This document shows positions 45,186 to 52,994 of a DNA stretch of 64,000 nucleotides, piece by piece. The notes beneath the pieces are model-generated. The model was not told the origin of the DNA. It searched no databases and was given only the letters and a program-made list of their open reading frames with translations. Within the stretch, counting starts at the first letter, position 1. Each line of letters begins with the position of its first letter. Location of the stretch: NCBI RefSeq assembly GCF_050306235.1, contig NZ_JBLWFH010000002.1, positions 1-64,000 of the forward strand. Direction: 5' to 3'. The stretch is from Glaciecola sp947496235. Lineage in GTDB: Bacteria; Pseudomonadota; Gammaproteobacteria; Enterobacterales; Alteromonadaceae. A program made the position numbers and the translations under genes.

Positions 45186-45908
45186 TTATAGACTGGCATT
45201 TAACTGGCTCACACGACTGAGTAGTTTGGCCTTGTACATTAATTGATTCCGATAGTAAAAGTTGTCATCGATATGCACCGGATCAGCGGTGGAAAATTCG
45301 CCTCCCCAACGAAGTACATCATCATCGCATAATGACTTAATAAAACGTCTTACACCCTCAGGAAGATTATCTAAATTTTCCTTAACTAAGGCTTTAGAAT
45401 TATACAACTTACCGTCACACATCACATTCATGTCGATGGCATGGCCTACAAAATGACAACTACGAGTGGCGGGCGGCACTATAGCACCCATCACTTGTTC
45501 ACTTACATTGCGTATCGAAGAAGTGACCCAAATTTTGACCTTAGATTGTTTGGCAAATTCATTTACCCGGTTTAGTTCAGGTACGAAGTCTTTGTCTACT
45601 TTAACACTTTCCCCAATGAATTCAGATCCAGCAAAAGTGGTTAAAACAAACTCCTCTGAAGGATGAATTAACGATTGAGTGCCAGCCTCAATACCCGTTT
45701 GGGATTTCTCTAAGCTTTTAGGAGGGATTTTTTCAATATAATCACCATGCACATAACCTACCTTCCCAGCATGAGTTTTCACTCGGTAAAAGGTGACCTC
45801 ATCAACAATTTCTACTTCTTGATTATGCTGTAATACAGCGACTTTAGTGCCGTTGGGTTTTTCCCGTAAATTTAAGCCTGAGTCAGGTTTTACTCGTCCT
45901 CTTTTCAT
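45186..45908 (-). CDS. Phage-type endolysin: SH3 plus M15 peptidase
   Basis: This 240-residue protein begins with a bacterial SH3 domain (about 3-62: LNLREKPNGTKVAVL, GYVHGDYIEK) and ends in an M15-type peptidase domain with SCHFVGHAIDMNV (HxxGxAxD zinc site) and DPVHIDD (third ligand). It has no signal peptide, as for endolysins that pass through a holin. It probably cuts peptide bonds in peptidoglycan, like phage L-alanyl-D-glutamate peptidases. It lies five bases after the holin-like gene and is the second gene of a two-gene unit. Confidence 0.85.
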   Translation of the reverse strand: MKRGRVKPDSGLNLREKPNGTKVAVLQHNQEVEIVDEVTFYRVKTHAGKVGYVHGDYIEKIPPKSLEKSQTGIEAGTQSLIHPSEEFVLTTFAGSEFIGESVKVDKDFVPELNRVNEFAKQSKVKIWVTSSIRNVSEQVMGAIVPPATRSCHFVGHAIDMNVMCDGKLYNSKALVKENLDNLPEGVRRFIKSLCDDDVLRWGGEFSTADPVHIDDNFYYRNQLMYKAKLLSRVSQLNASL

Positions 45909-45913
45909 GAGGC

Positions 45914-46447
45914 TTATCCTTTAGGCTCTTGGTCAAAGGCCGAAATCATATTTTTTATACGGCTGTTACTTTCCCGTGCAGAACGGATCTTTTGAATTTT
46001 CTCGATACCTCTTGAGCCAAAATAAAAGCCATAGATGGTCAACATTATGGTTTGAAAGAAGGGGATCCATTCTTCAACTAGCTTAACCTGATCAGGGGTT
46101 AGACCACTGTTAAAAATGGTTAAAAACATCAGGATAACGATAGAAACTGTCATGAATATTAGTGTCATTGGCCGAATATTTTTTGACAGCCAACTATCGC
46201 TTTTCATGTCGAGCCTCAGACGCTCGGTCAGTTCTTGTTCTTGTTTTTCTTCATGCATAGCGGCTTCGCGATCCATTTGCATAAGAAGTTCTTGCAAGCG
46301 TAAACGATAAGCCGTCTTAATTTTTTGTTGTTCAATTTCGGTAAGTGCGATTTCTTCATCTGATGTGATGAGATCGTCGAGTGCTTTACCAACAGAAGTG
46401 ACTACATCGGTTGTTGATTTACTAAATAGAGTGCTAAGCCAGCCCAT
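45914..46447 (-). CDS. Holin of the three-helix GTA/phage family
   Basis: A 177-residue protein with a charged N-terminal helical part (about 1-85) and two to three hydrophobic helices. The segment SDSWLSKNIRPMTLIFMT followed by a second helix ending YGFYFGSRGIEKIQK is the hallmark of GTA_holin_3TM proteins. Holins of this family open the inner membrane so that an endolysin can reach the wall. It sits directly before the endolysin gene. No phage structural genes are visible within the window. The 240-base gap upstream (46448-46687) holds the inverted octamer ATTGGGGA but no clear promoter. Confidence 0.86.
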   Translation of the reverse strand: MGWLSTLFSKSTTDVVTSVGKALDDLITSDEEIALTEIEQQKIKTAYRLRLQELLMQMDREAAMHEEKQEQELTERLRLDMKSDSWLSKNIRPMTLIFMTVSIVILMFLTIFNSGLTPDQVKLVEEWIPFFQTIMLTIYGFYFGSRGIEKIQKIRSARESNSRIKNMISAFDQEPKG

Positions 46448-46687
46448 GTGAATGTCCCCAATATCCTTAATCTAAAATGCCAACTGCTTACTCATACAAA
46501 TAAACAAAGCTAAGTAGCAGTCAGAGGTTGCAGTCATGACATTGGGGATACTGCGAACATTCGCCAAAGACGTCCATGCCTTAATACGTCATCATTTGTT
46601 AATTTAATGTGATTTTCAACTGTTTTTTTCTTGAACAGCATAGAAACAGTTGAAAAAGGGCAAATATTCGCTTTTCTAAACGTTTAA

Positions 46688-47182
46688 CTAACGGAATTCT
46701 ATCCGAGTGATATAAAACGCGGCTATATCTTTATCTTGGGCTTGCAACCAAATGCCTTCAACTTGCTGATCCTGCGCACCTAAGTCCGCTAATGAAATTT
46801 CAGCATATTGCCATTGTTTGGTTTGCGGTTTTATCAGATAGGTGGATTCCAAGGGTTGCCCATTAGATATCAACTTCACCGCTAAAGTTTGACCGCCTTC
46901 CATACCGCCATTGATGACAAAGCTTAAGGTGGTAAATTGGCTGATATCAAATGCGTCATGATGTAATGATAGAGCAGACCAGGGTTTACCTGACACCTTT
47001 ATAGGCTTTGCATTCCCTGCGGGCACGGAAAACTCTACCTGCGCCCAGCTATGGTTGACCCAACCATTTTTAAGCTCATCATCGTATACGACAAAAGGGT
47101 TTGGCTCTTTTGCATGTAAAAAACCAACAAAAGAAAGCGTTACCAAAGAATAAGAACAAATTTTGAGTATCCAAGATTTCAT
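46688..47182 (-). CDS. Small secreted carbohydrate-binding-like protein
   Basis: The 164-residue protein has a signal peptide (about 1-24, ending LHA) and a single beta-sandwich-like domain: FDISQFTTLSFVINGG, QTLAVKLISNG and the tail GIWLQAQDKDIAAFYITRIE, typical of galactose-binding-fold modules found in polysaccharide enzymes. It has no catalytic domain. It may bind a polysaccharide in the periplasm or outside the cell. I cannot name a family with confidence. Confidence 0.7.
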   Translation of the reverse strand: MKSWILKICSYSLVTLSFVGFLHAKEPNPFVVYDDELKNGWVNHSWAQVEFSVPAGNAKPIKVSGKPWSALSLHHDAFDISQFTTLSFVINGGMEGGQTLAVKLISNGQPLESTYLIKPQTKQWQYAEISLADLGAQDQQVEGIWLQAQDKDIAAFYITRIEFR

Positions 47183-47371
47183 GTTGCGCGAACTGTTAAA
47201 ATGTTGTTAATAGCAATATTGTATGCTTTTTAACGCAAAAGTGAATCAAAAATCTACAGTTAAAGACTTTTAGTGATCAAATCGGCGTAAAACAGCGTTT
47301 ATCCATTAAAATTAGTTGTAACTGCATTTAAATATTAAATAATGACATTTAATATTTTTCTAATTATTCGC

Positions 47372-47395
47372 GGTCGGCTACACTTTACGCCGACC
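47372..47395. promoter_or_regulatory. Inverted repeat in the kbl leader
   Basis: GGTCGGC (47372-47378) and GCCGACC (47389-47395) pair perfectly across ten bases, 26 bases before the kbl start. It is GC-rich in an AT-rich leader. It could be an operator or an RNA hairpin limiting translation of the threonine-degradation operon. Threonine catabolism is often controlled by Lrp, whose sites do not look like this. Confidence 0.45.
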
Positions 47396-47421
47396 ACAGA
47401 TTTTAACTACAGGGTAAGCCA

Positions 47422-48618
47422 ATGAAGAATGCTTTTGTCCAATATCTTCAGGAGCAAATAGCACAAACAAAAACAGATGGGCTTTACAAAAAAGAGCGCG
47501 TCATAACGTCTCAACAATTTTCTGATATTGAAGTCACTGACGGCGGTCATGTGATTAACTTTTGCGCCAATAATTATCTAGGGCTGGCCAATAATAGTGC
47601 GTTAATAGACGCAGCTAAATCGGGGTTAGACAGTCACGGCTTTGGTGTTGCTTCCGTCAGGTTTATTTGTGGAACCCAAGATATCCACAAGCAACTGGAA
47701 CAAAAAATCAGTGACTTTTTAGGTATGCAAGACACTATTTTATATCCGTCTTGTTTTGATGCAAATGGTGGCCTCTTCGAGACTATCTTAACAGAACAGG
47801 ACGCCATTATTTCAGACTCCCTAAATCACGCCAGTATTATTGATGGTGTTCGCTTGTCGAAAGCTAGACGTTATCGCTACGAAAGCAATGATATGCAAGC
47901 ACTAGAAGCGCAATTGATAAAAGCCACTGAAGAAGGCGCGAGATTTAAGCTCATAGCTACTGATGGTGTGTTTTCAATGGATGGCGTTATTGCCAACCTC
48001 AATGGCATTTGTGATCTTGCAGATAAATATGATGCCTTAGTAATGGTGGATGATTGTCATGCTACTGGCTTTATTGGCGAAAACGGCAGAGGCTCCCATG
48101 AATATTGTGGTGTTATGGGCAGAGTGGATATTATCACTGGTACCTTGGGTAAAGCCTTAGGTGGGGCATCTGGTGGTTATACTTCCGGCAAAAAAGAAGT
48201 CATTGAGTGGCTAAGACAACGTTCACGCCCGTACTTATTCTCTAATAGCGTCGCTCCTCCAATTGTTGCGGCATCTTTAAAAGTGTTTGACATGATGCAA
48301 GATGGCAGTGAGTTGCGAAACAAGGTGCATCAAAACGCCAAACATTTCAGAACTCGAATGGAACAAGCTGGATTTACCTTAGCGGGCAAAGATCACCCTA
48401 TTATTCCTGTCATGTTGGGTGACGCGAAAATTGCCAGTGAAATGGCGGATAAATTGCTCGAAAAGGGTATTTATGTCATCGGATTTTCCTTTCCTGTAGT
48501 GCCCAAGGGAAAAGCCAGAATTCGTACCCAGATGTCAGCCGCACACTCTATTGAGCAAATCGACAAAGCGGTTGATGCATTTATTGAGGTTGGTCGCGAA
48601 ATGGGCGTTATTGCATGA
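47422..48618 (+). CDS. kbl: 2-amino-3-ketobutyrate CoA ligase
   Basis: A 398-residue PLP enzyme with the Kbl family segments NFCANNYLGLANN, DDCHATGFIGENGRG and the PLP-lysine site GTLGKALGGASGG. It splits 2-amino-3-ketobutyrate with CoA to glycine and acetyl-CoA. AGGG lies before the ATG. Its last four bases overlap the tdh start, giving a coupled threonine-degradation operon. Confidence 0.97.
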   Translation: MKNAFVQYLQEQIAQTKTDGLYKKERVITSQQFSDIEVTDGGHVINFCANNYLGLANNSALIDAAKSGLDSHGFGVASVRFICGTQDIHKQLEQKISDFLGMQDTILYPSCFDANGGLFETILTEQDAIISDSLNHASIIDGVRLSKARRYRYESNDMQALEAQLIKATEEGARFKLIATDGVFSMDGVIANLNGICDLADKYDALVMVDDCHATGFIGENGRGSHEYCGVMGRVDIITGTLGKALGGASGGYTSGKKEVIEWLRQRSRPYLFSNSVAPPIVAASLKVFDMMQDGSELRNKVHQNAKHFRTRMEQAGFTLAGKDHPIIPVMLGDAKIASEMADKLLEKGIYVIGFSFPVVPKGKARIRTQMSAAHSIEQIDKAVDAFIEVGREMGVIA

Positions 48619-49640
48619 AGTCGTTGGCAAAATTGAAAAGAGAACCAGGTATTTGGTTAGCTGAAAACCCAAAACCTAATGTGGGTCATAATGACATTCT
48701 GATAAAAATTCGTAAAACGGCTATTTGCGGAACAGACATGCATATTTACCACTGGGATGAATGGTCACAAAATACTATTCCAGTCCCTATGATTGTGGGG
48801 CATGAATACGTGGGAGAAGTGGTAGCCATTGGCAGCGAAGTAAACGGCTTTTCAATAGGTGATAGAGTGTCTGGAGAAGGGCATATTACCTGTGGATATT
48901 GTCGTAATTGCCGAGCCGGACGTCGACACCTTTGTCGAAATACTACCGGCGTTGGGGTAAATCGTTCTGGCGCCTTTGCTGAATTCTTATCTATTCCCGC
49001 GTTTAACGCATTTAAGATACCGAATAATATCAGCGACGATATGGCGGCTATTTTTGATCCTTTTGGCAATGCGGTACATACAGCATTGTCCTTTGATTTA
49101 GTTGGCGAAGATGTTTTAATTACCGGCGCAGGCCCTATCGGGATTATGGCAGCAGCTGTTGCTAGACATGTAGGAGCGCGCCATATAGTCGTAACTGACG
49201 TCAACGATTACCGGTTGGAACTGGCAACTAAAATGGGAGCTACCCGTGCAGTCAACGTGAGCAATACCAATATTAAAGATGTGATGCGAGATTTGGGCAT
49301 GACAGAAGGTTTTGATATTGGCTTAGAAATGTCAGGTGTTCCTATGGCGTTTCGAGATATGTTAGATAACATGAATCATGGTGGCAAAGTTGCTATGTTA
49401 GGAATACCGCCTAAAGACGTGGCAGTGAACTGGAACAATGTAATTTTTAAAGGTCTCACCATTAAAGGCATTTATGGGCGGGAAATGTTTGAGACTTGGT
49501 ATAAGATGGTTTCTTTACTTCAAAGTGGACTCGATTTAAGTCCTATTATCACCCACAGATTTGATGTATTGGATTTCCAAAATGCATTCGATGTGATGGG
49601 ATCTGGTCAGTCAGGCAAAGTCATTTTAAATTGGACCTAG
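48615..49640 (+). CDS. tdh: L-threonine 3-dehydrogenase
   Basis: The 341-residue zinc-dependent dehydrogenase has TAICGTDMHIYHWDEW (catalytic zinc), a structural-zinc cluster CGYCRNCRAGRRHLC and the nucleotide site ITGAGPIGIMAAAVARH. It oxidises threonine to 2-amino-3-ketobutyrate with NAD, feeding Kbl. It overlaps kbl by four bases and is followed 14 bases later by glpE. Confidence 0.97.
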   Translation: MKSLAKLKREPGIWLAENPKPNVGHNDILIKIRKTAICGTDMHIYHWDEWSQNTIPVPMIVGHEYVGEVVAIGSEVNGFSIGDRVSGEGHITCGYCRNCRAGRRHLCRNTTGVGVNRSGAFAEFLSIPAFNAFKIPNNISDDMAAIFDPFGNAVHTALSFDLVGEDVLITGAGPIGIMAAAVARHVGARHIVVTDVNDYRLELATKMGATRAVNVSNTNIKDVMRDLGMTEGFDIGLEMSGVPMAFRDMLDNMNHGGKVAMLGIPPKDVAVNWNNVIFKGLTIKGIYGREMFETWYKMVSLLQSGLDLSPIITHRFDVLDFQNAFDVMGSGQSGKVILNWT

Positions 49641-49654
49641 TAAGAGGAAAATTA

Positions 49655-49978
49655 ATGGAGCAGTTCCAGCATATTTCACCAGAGCTAACAAAAGAACGCT
49701 TAGATAAGGGTGAAATTAAAGTTGTGGATATTAGAGATGAGCAATCGTTCGAAGTTGGCCACATTCCTTCGGCATACCATTTAACTAATGGAAGCTTGAC
49801 CAATTTCATGAACGAAAATGACTTCGAAGTACCTATAGTTGTCTGTTGCTATCACGGAATCAGTAGCCAGCAGGCAGCGCAATATCTTATTCATCAAGGG
49901 TTTGAAGAAGTATATAGCATGGATGGTGGTTTTGAAGCATGGCGAACTCAATATGAGTATGAAAGTGGTAATTCCTGA
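49655..49978 (+). CDS. glpE: Thiosulfate sulfurtransferase GlpE
   Basis: The ATG at 49655 follows AAGAGGA; an in-frame start at 49631 overlaps tdh and is not favoured. The 107-residue rhodanese has the active-site loop CCYHGISS with the catalytic Cys and the segment VDIRDEQSFEVGHIPSA. It transfers sulfur from thiosulfate to cyanide or thiol acceptors. It is followed by glpG five bases later. Confidence 0.95.
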   Translation: MEQFQHISPELTKERLDKGEIKVVDIRDEQSFEVGHIPSAYHLTNGSLTNFMNENDFEVPIVVCCYHGISSQQAAQYLIHQGFEEVYSMDGGFEAWRTQYEYESGNS

Positions 49979-49983
49979 TTAAC

Positions 49984-50850
49984 ATGCACCAGTGGATCCC
50001 TGTAGTAGCTTTTAACAACAAAGGATTAGGCTTAACCTTTGCTAGGTTTTTACAATGCCAAGGTATTCAAAGCCGTGTTGAGGAAGTGGTGGAGAATGCT
50101 AACAATCCTCAATATCAAGTATTCATTCAAGACCCTGAAAAAATTGAGCTTGTTTCCGAGTTAGCGAAAAAGTTTGCAGCAAATCCTCAAGCTAAGGAGT
50201 TCCAACAAGCCGCTTGGGAAACCGGCGAAATACAAGAAAGTATCAAATTCGGTAGCGTAAATTTTCAGCCAGCGCGCTTGTTAGCTGTACCTTTTACTTC
50301 ACTAATTATGCTGCTTTGTCTGGTCATATACATTAGTTTCTTCTTTGGTTTTTTCGACGCTGTTAGAAACCTACTAAGCATACAACCCTTGTCATTAATG
50401 GCTGAAAATCATGAATGGTGGCGTTTGTTTGGGCCTAATTTCATTCATTTTTCAATTTTACACATTGCCTTCAATTTACTTTGGTGGTGGATACTGGGAG
50501 AGCAACTTGAAAGGGTGTTTGGCACTTTTTGGTTAGTGGTGTTGTTTGTGATTTCCAGTTTATTTGCAAACTTAAGTCAACTGCTAGCAACTGGACCTGA
50601 GTTCGGTGGATTATCCGGCGTGGTTTATGCGTTGTTTGGTTTTGTATGGTGGATTGGTTGGTTAAGGCCTAAATGGAATGTCTCCTTACCCACCAGTTAT
50701 ATTGTGTTTATTTTAGTTTGGCTGGTACTGGGTTTCTTACAAATTCTGCCTGTAAACATGGCCAATCAAGCGCACTTATTTGGATTAGTATCAGGTTGTT
50801 TGCTCGCTTTATTGTTGCATATTTGGATAAAATCGAAACAGCGAGCTTAA
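49984..50850 (+). CDS. glpG: Rhomboid protease GlpG
   Basis: This 288-residue membrane protease has a cytoplasmic N-terminal domain (about 1-90) and six helices. The catalytic serine is in GGLSGVVYALFGF, the His in QAHLFGLVSG, and HxxxN is in HIAFNLLWWW. It cuts membrane proteins within the bilayer. It is last in the kbl-tdh-glpE-glpG run and convergent with a FliL-like gene eight bases away. Confidence 0.95.
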   Translation: MHQWIPVVAFNNKGLGLTFARFLQCQGIQSRVEEVVENANNPQYQVFIQDPEKIELVSELAKKFAANPQAKEFQQAAWETGEIQESIKFGSVNFQPARLLAVPFTSLIMLLCLVIYISFFFGFFDAVRNLLSIQPLSLMAENHEWWRLFGPNFIHFSILHIAFNLLWWWILGEQLERVFGTFWLVVLFVISSLFANLSQLLATGPEFGGLSGVVYALFGFVWWIGWLRPKWNVSLPTSYIVFILVWLVLGFLQILPVNMANQAHLFGLVSGCLLALLLHIWIKSKQRA

Positions 50851-50858
50851 TTGAGTAA

Positions 50859-51326
50859 TTAACCGCCTTGTCGTAAATACTTAGTAAATATTACGTCGCG
50901 CACAGTTTCTTTCCCTGTTTCTCTTACCATAATATCTTTAAAGCTTTTTAAAATTGAGCGTCGAATGTTCTCGCGACCCGTCAACGAGCGAATGTTTTGG
51001 TCTGTCTGGGCGCCAATAATTTCGATTGCCGTGGCACGTAAAAGTGGCATGTGGTGTTCCACATTTGGAATATTTGCGGGGTCGGCTAACATGATTTCAA
51101 TAGTAACGCGTAAGTATCCTAAGCGTTTCGAGTTATCGCTCACGTAGTTAGTAATGATGTCTGGTTCCAATGCAATATAGGCATAAGAGGGTTTTGCACT
51201 TTCTTCCCCTTCCTCTTCTTCTTGGGCAGAAACGGGAGAATTGAGGAGTACCAAGATCGCCAGTACAAACATATATGCAAAGCATCCTGCCCACGTACTT
51301 CTCATTAATCTTGTCTGTTCTTGCAT
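50859..51326 (-). CDS. FliL-like membrane protein
   Basis: A 155-residue protein with a membrane or signal segment (about 13-34) and a C-terminal FliL-like domain: YAYIALEPDIITNYVSDN, RLGYLRVTIEIML and ENIRRSILKSFKDIM. FliL proteins sit by the flagellar stator. An acid cluster (EEEEGEES) follows the hydrophobic segment. It stands alone, far from visible flagellar genes, so it may serve another surface machine. An ATG at the eighth codon is an alternative start. Confidence 0.82.
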   Translation of the reverse strand: MQEQTRLMRSTWAGCFAYMFVLAILVLLNSPVSAQEEEEGEESAKPSYAYIALEPDIITNYVSDNSKRLGYLRVTIEIMLADPANIPNVEHHMPLLRATAIEIIGAQTDQNIRSLTGRENIRRSILKSFKDIMVRETGKETVRDVIFTKYLRQGG

Positions 51327-51449
51327 TTTACTTACCTTAAGGCCTATGTAGCGAGCTCAACTAGAGCATAAAAGCGAGCAAATTTTAGGGTTATTAAAAA
51401 TCACTATGTTAGACTACCTTTATCGGTTAATTTTAAGAATTCTTCAGCT

Positions 51450-51992
51450 TTGTTGTTAAATAGATTTCCCTTTGGATTACAAGTAGACTGGGTCGATACA
51501 GAAAGATTCTCTCCAGTACAACCTGAGTTGCAAGATTGGTTGCTTAACACAGGTAGTTTAACGGAACGTTTAGAAGGTCATTGTGAACGATTTTCAGTGC
51601 AAGTCTTAGGACAGGCATCGGTCGCTTTAGATAATTCTGAAAAGCGCTTGCTATATACGCAAAGCGACCAAGATTGGCAGGTTAGAGAAGTTATTTTACA
51701 TGGCGATGATCAACCTTGGGTGTTTGCTCGCTCAGTACTGCCTTTGGCTTTATGTGAAGCAGAATTAAAAAACTTAGGCTCTAAACCTTTGGGTAAACGG
51801 ATTTTTAATGATCCTGAATTTGTGCGCAGTGAATTTGAGGTAGGTCGAATGCTAGTGCATCCTTTAACTAATCAAAGCAAAACCGGACATGCTCTGTATG
51901 CAAGACGTTCTTGTTTCACTATGCAGGGTCAACAATTGCTAGTAGCAGAGGCATTTTTGCCTGATTGCCCTTGTTACCAAAATATTGCTTAG
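51450..51992 (+). CDS. ubiC: Chorismate pyruvate-lyase UbiC
   Basis: This 180-residue protein matches UbiC: WLLNTGSLTERLEGHCERF near the start, VREVILHGDDQPWVFARSV in the middle and GHALYARRSCF at the end. It forms 4-hydroxybenzoate from chorismate, the first step of ubiquinone synthesis. The start is a TTG with a weak ribosome site. Its stop overlaps the upstream part of ubiA. Confidence 0.93.
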   Translation: MLLNRFPFGLQVDWVDTERFSPVQPELQDWLLNTGSLTERLEGHCERFSVQVLGQASVALDNSEKRLLYTQSDQDWQVREVILHGDDQPWVFARSVLPLALCEAELKNLGSKPLGKRIFNDPEFVRSEFEVGRMLVHPLTNQSKTGHALYARRSCFTMQGQQLLVAEAFLPDCPCYQNIA

Positions 51993-52002
51993 GAAATCCT
52001 CT

Positions 52003-52890
52003 TTGCTGTCATTGAAAACTCAACATTTTAATGCTTATTGGCGGCTGATGCGGGCTGACCGGCCTATAGGAAGCTATTTGCTACTATGGCCTACCATGTG
52101 GTCAGTATTTTTATCTTCATACCAATTGTCGGGTACAGGTGTTCCTCCAATAGACATTATTTGTATTTTCGTTATGGGCGTATTTTTAATGCGCAGTGCT
52201 GGTTGCGTAATAAATGACTATGCAGACCGAAACTTTGATGGCAGTGTAGAACGAACAAAGTCAAGGCCACTGGCGACAGGCGAAATATCGGAAAAAGAAG
52301 CGCTGCAGCTTTTTTCTATATTAATTGGGCTGAGCTTTATTTTGGTATTACAGCTTAACTGGCAAACAATATTGCTTTCTGTAGTCGCCCTTCTTTTAGC
52401 TTCAGTGTATCCCTTTATGAAACGCCACACGCACTTTCCACAAGTAGTGTTAGGCGCGGCATATAGTTGGTCCATTCCAATGGCAGCAATGGCTATATTA
52501 GAGACGGTGCCTTACTGGGCATGGGTGCTTTATTTTGCCAATTTACTCTGGACCGTAGCTTACGACACACAATACGCCATGGTAGATAGAGACGATGACT
52601 TAAAAATAGGCATTAAATCAACAGCTGTACTTTTTGGAAAGTATGATTTGTTGATTATTGCCATTTTACAAACAAGTTGCGCCCTCATGTTGGCTGGCGT
52701 ATTTTGGTATTTCACACTGACATGGCCAGCTTATCTTGGGTTAGGACTAGGCTACTTGTTATTTATTCGACAATGGATAAGCACTAAAAATAGAGACAGG
52801 GACGCGTGTTTCCAAGCGTTTTTAAATAACCACATTGCCGGAATGTGCATTGGTATTGGTGTCATGATTTCCGTCATATTTTCTTTATAA
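52003..52890 (+). CDS. ubiA: 4-hydroxybenzoate polyprenyltransferase UbiA
   Basis: The start is put at the TTG at 52003, seven bases after AGGA; an in-frame TTG at 51985 lies inside ubiC. The 295-residue membrane enzyme has the Asp-rich sites NDYADRNFDG and DTQYAMVDRDDD that bind the prenyl diphosphate. It attaches the polyprenyl tail to 4-hydroxybenzoate. It follows ubiC by a few bases, in the usual order. Confidence 0.94.
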   Translation: MLSLKTQHFNAYWRLMRADRPIGSYLLLWPTMWSVFLSSYQLSGTGVPPIDIICIFVMGVFLMRSAGCVINDYADRNFDGSVERTKSRPLATGEISEKEALQLFSILIGLSFILVLQLNWQTILLSVVALLLASVYPFMKRHTHFPQVVLGAAYSWSIPMAAMAILETVPYWAWVLYFANLLWTVAYDTQYAMVDRDDDLKIGIKSTAVLFGKYDLLIIAILQTSCALMLAGVFWYFTLTWPAYLGLGLGYLLFIRQWISTKNRDRDACFQAFLNNHIAGMCIGIGVMISVIFSL

Positions 52891-52994
52891 CGACCAAATC
52901 ATCTAAATTAAATATAAAAAGTAGCACTAAATTATGGCAGATGATCTTACATCATTTGTTATAATTCTTAGCCCGAATTTTTAACTAATAAAAT

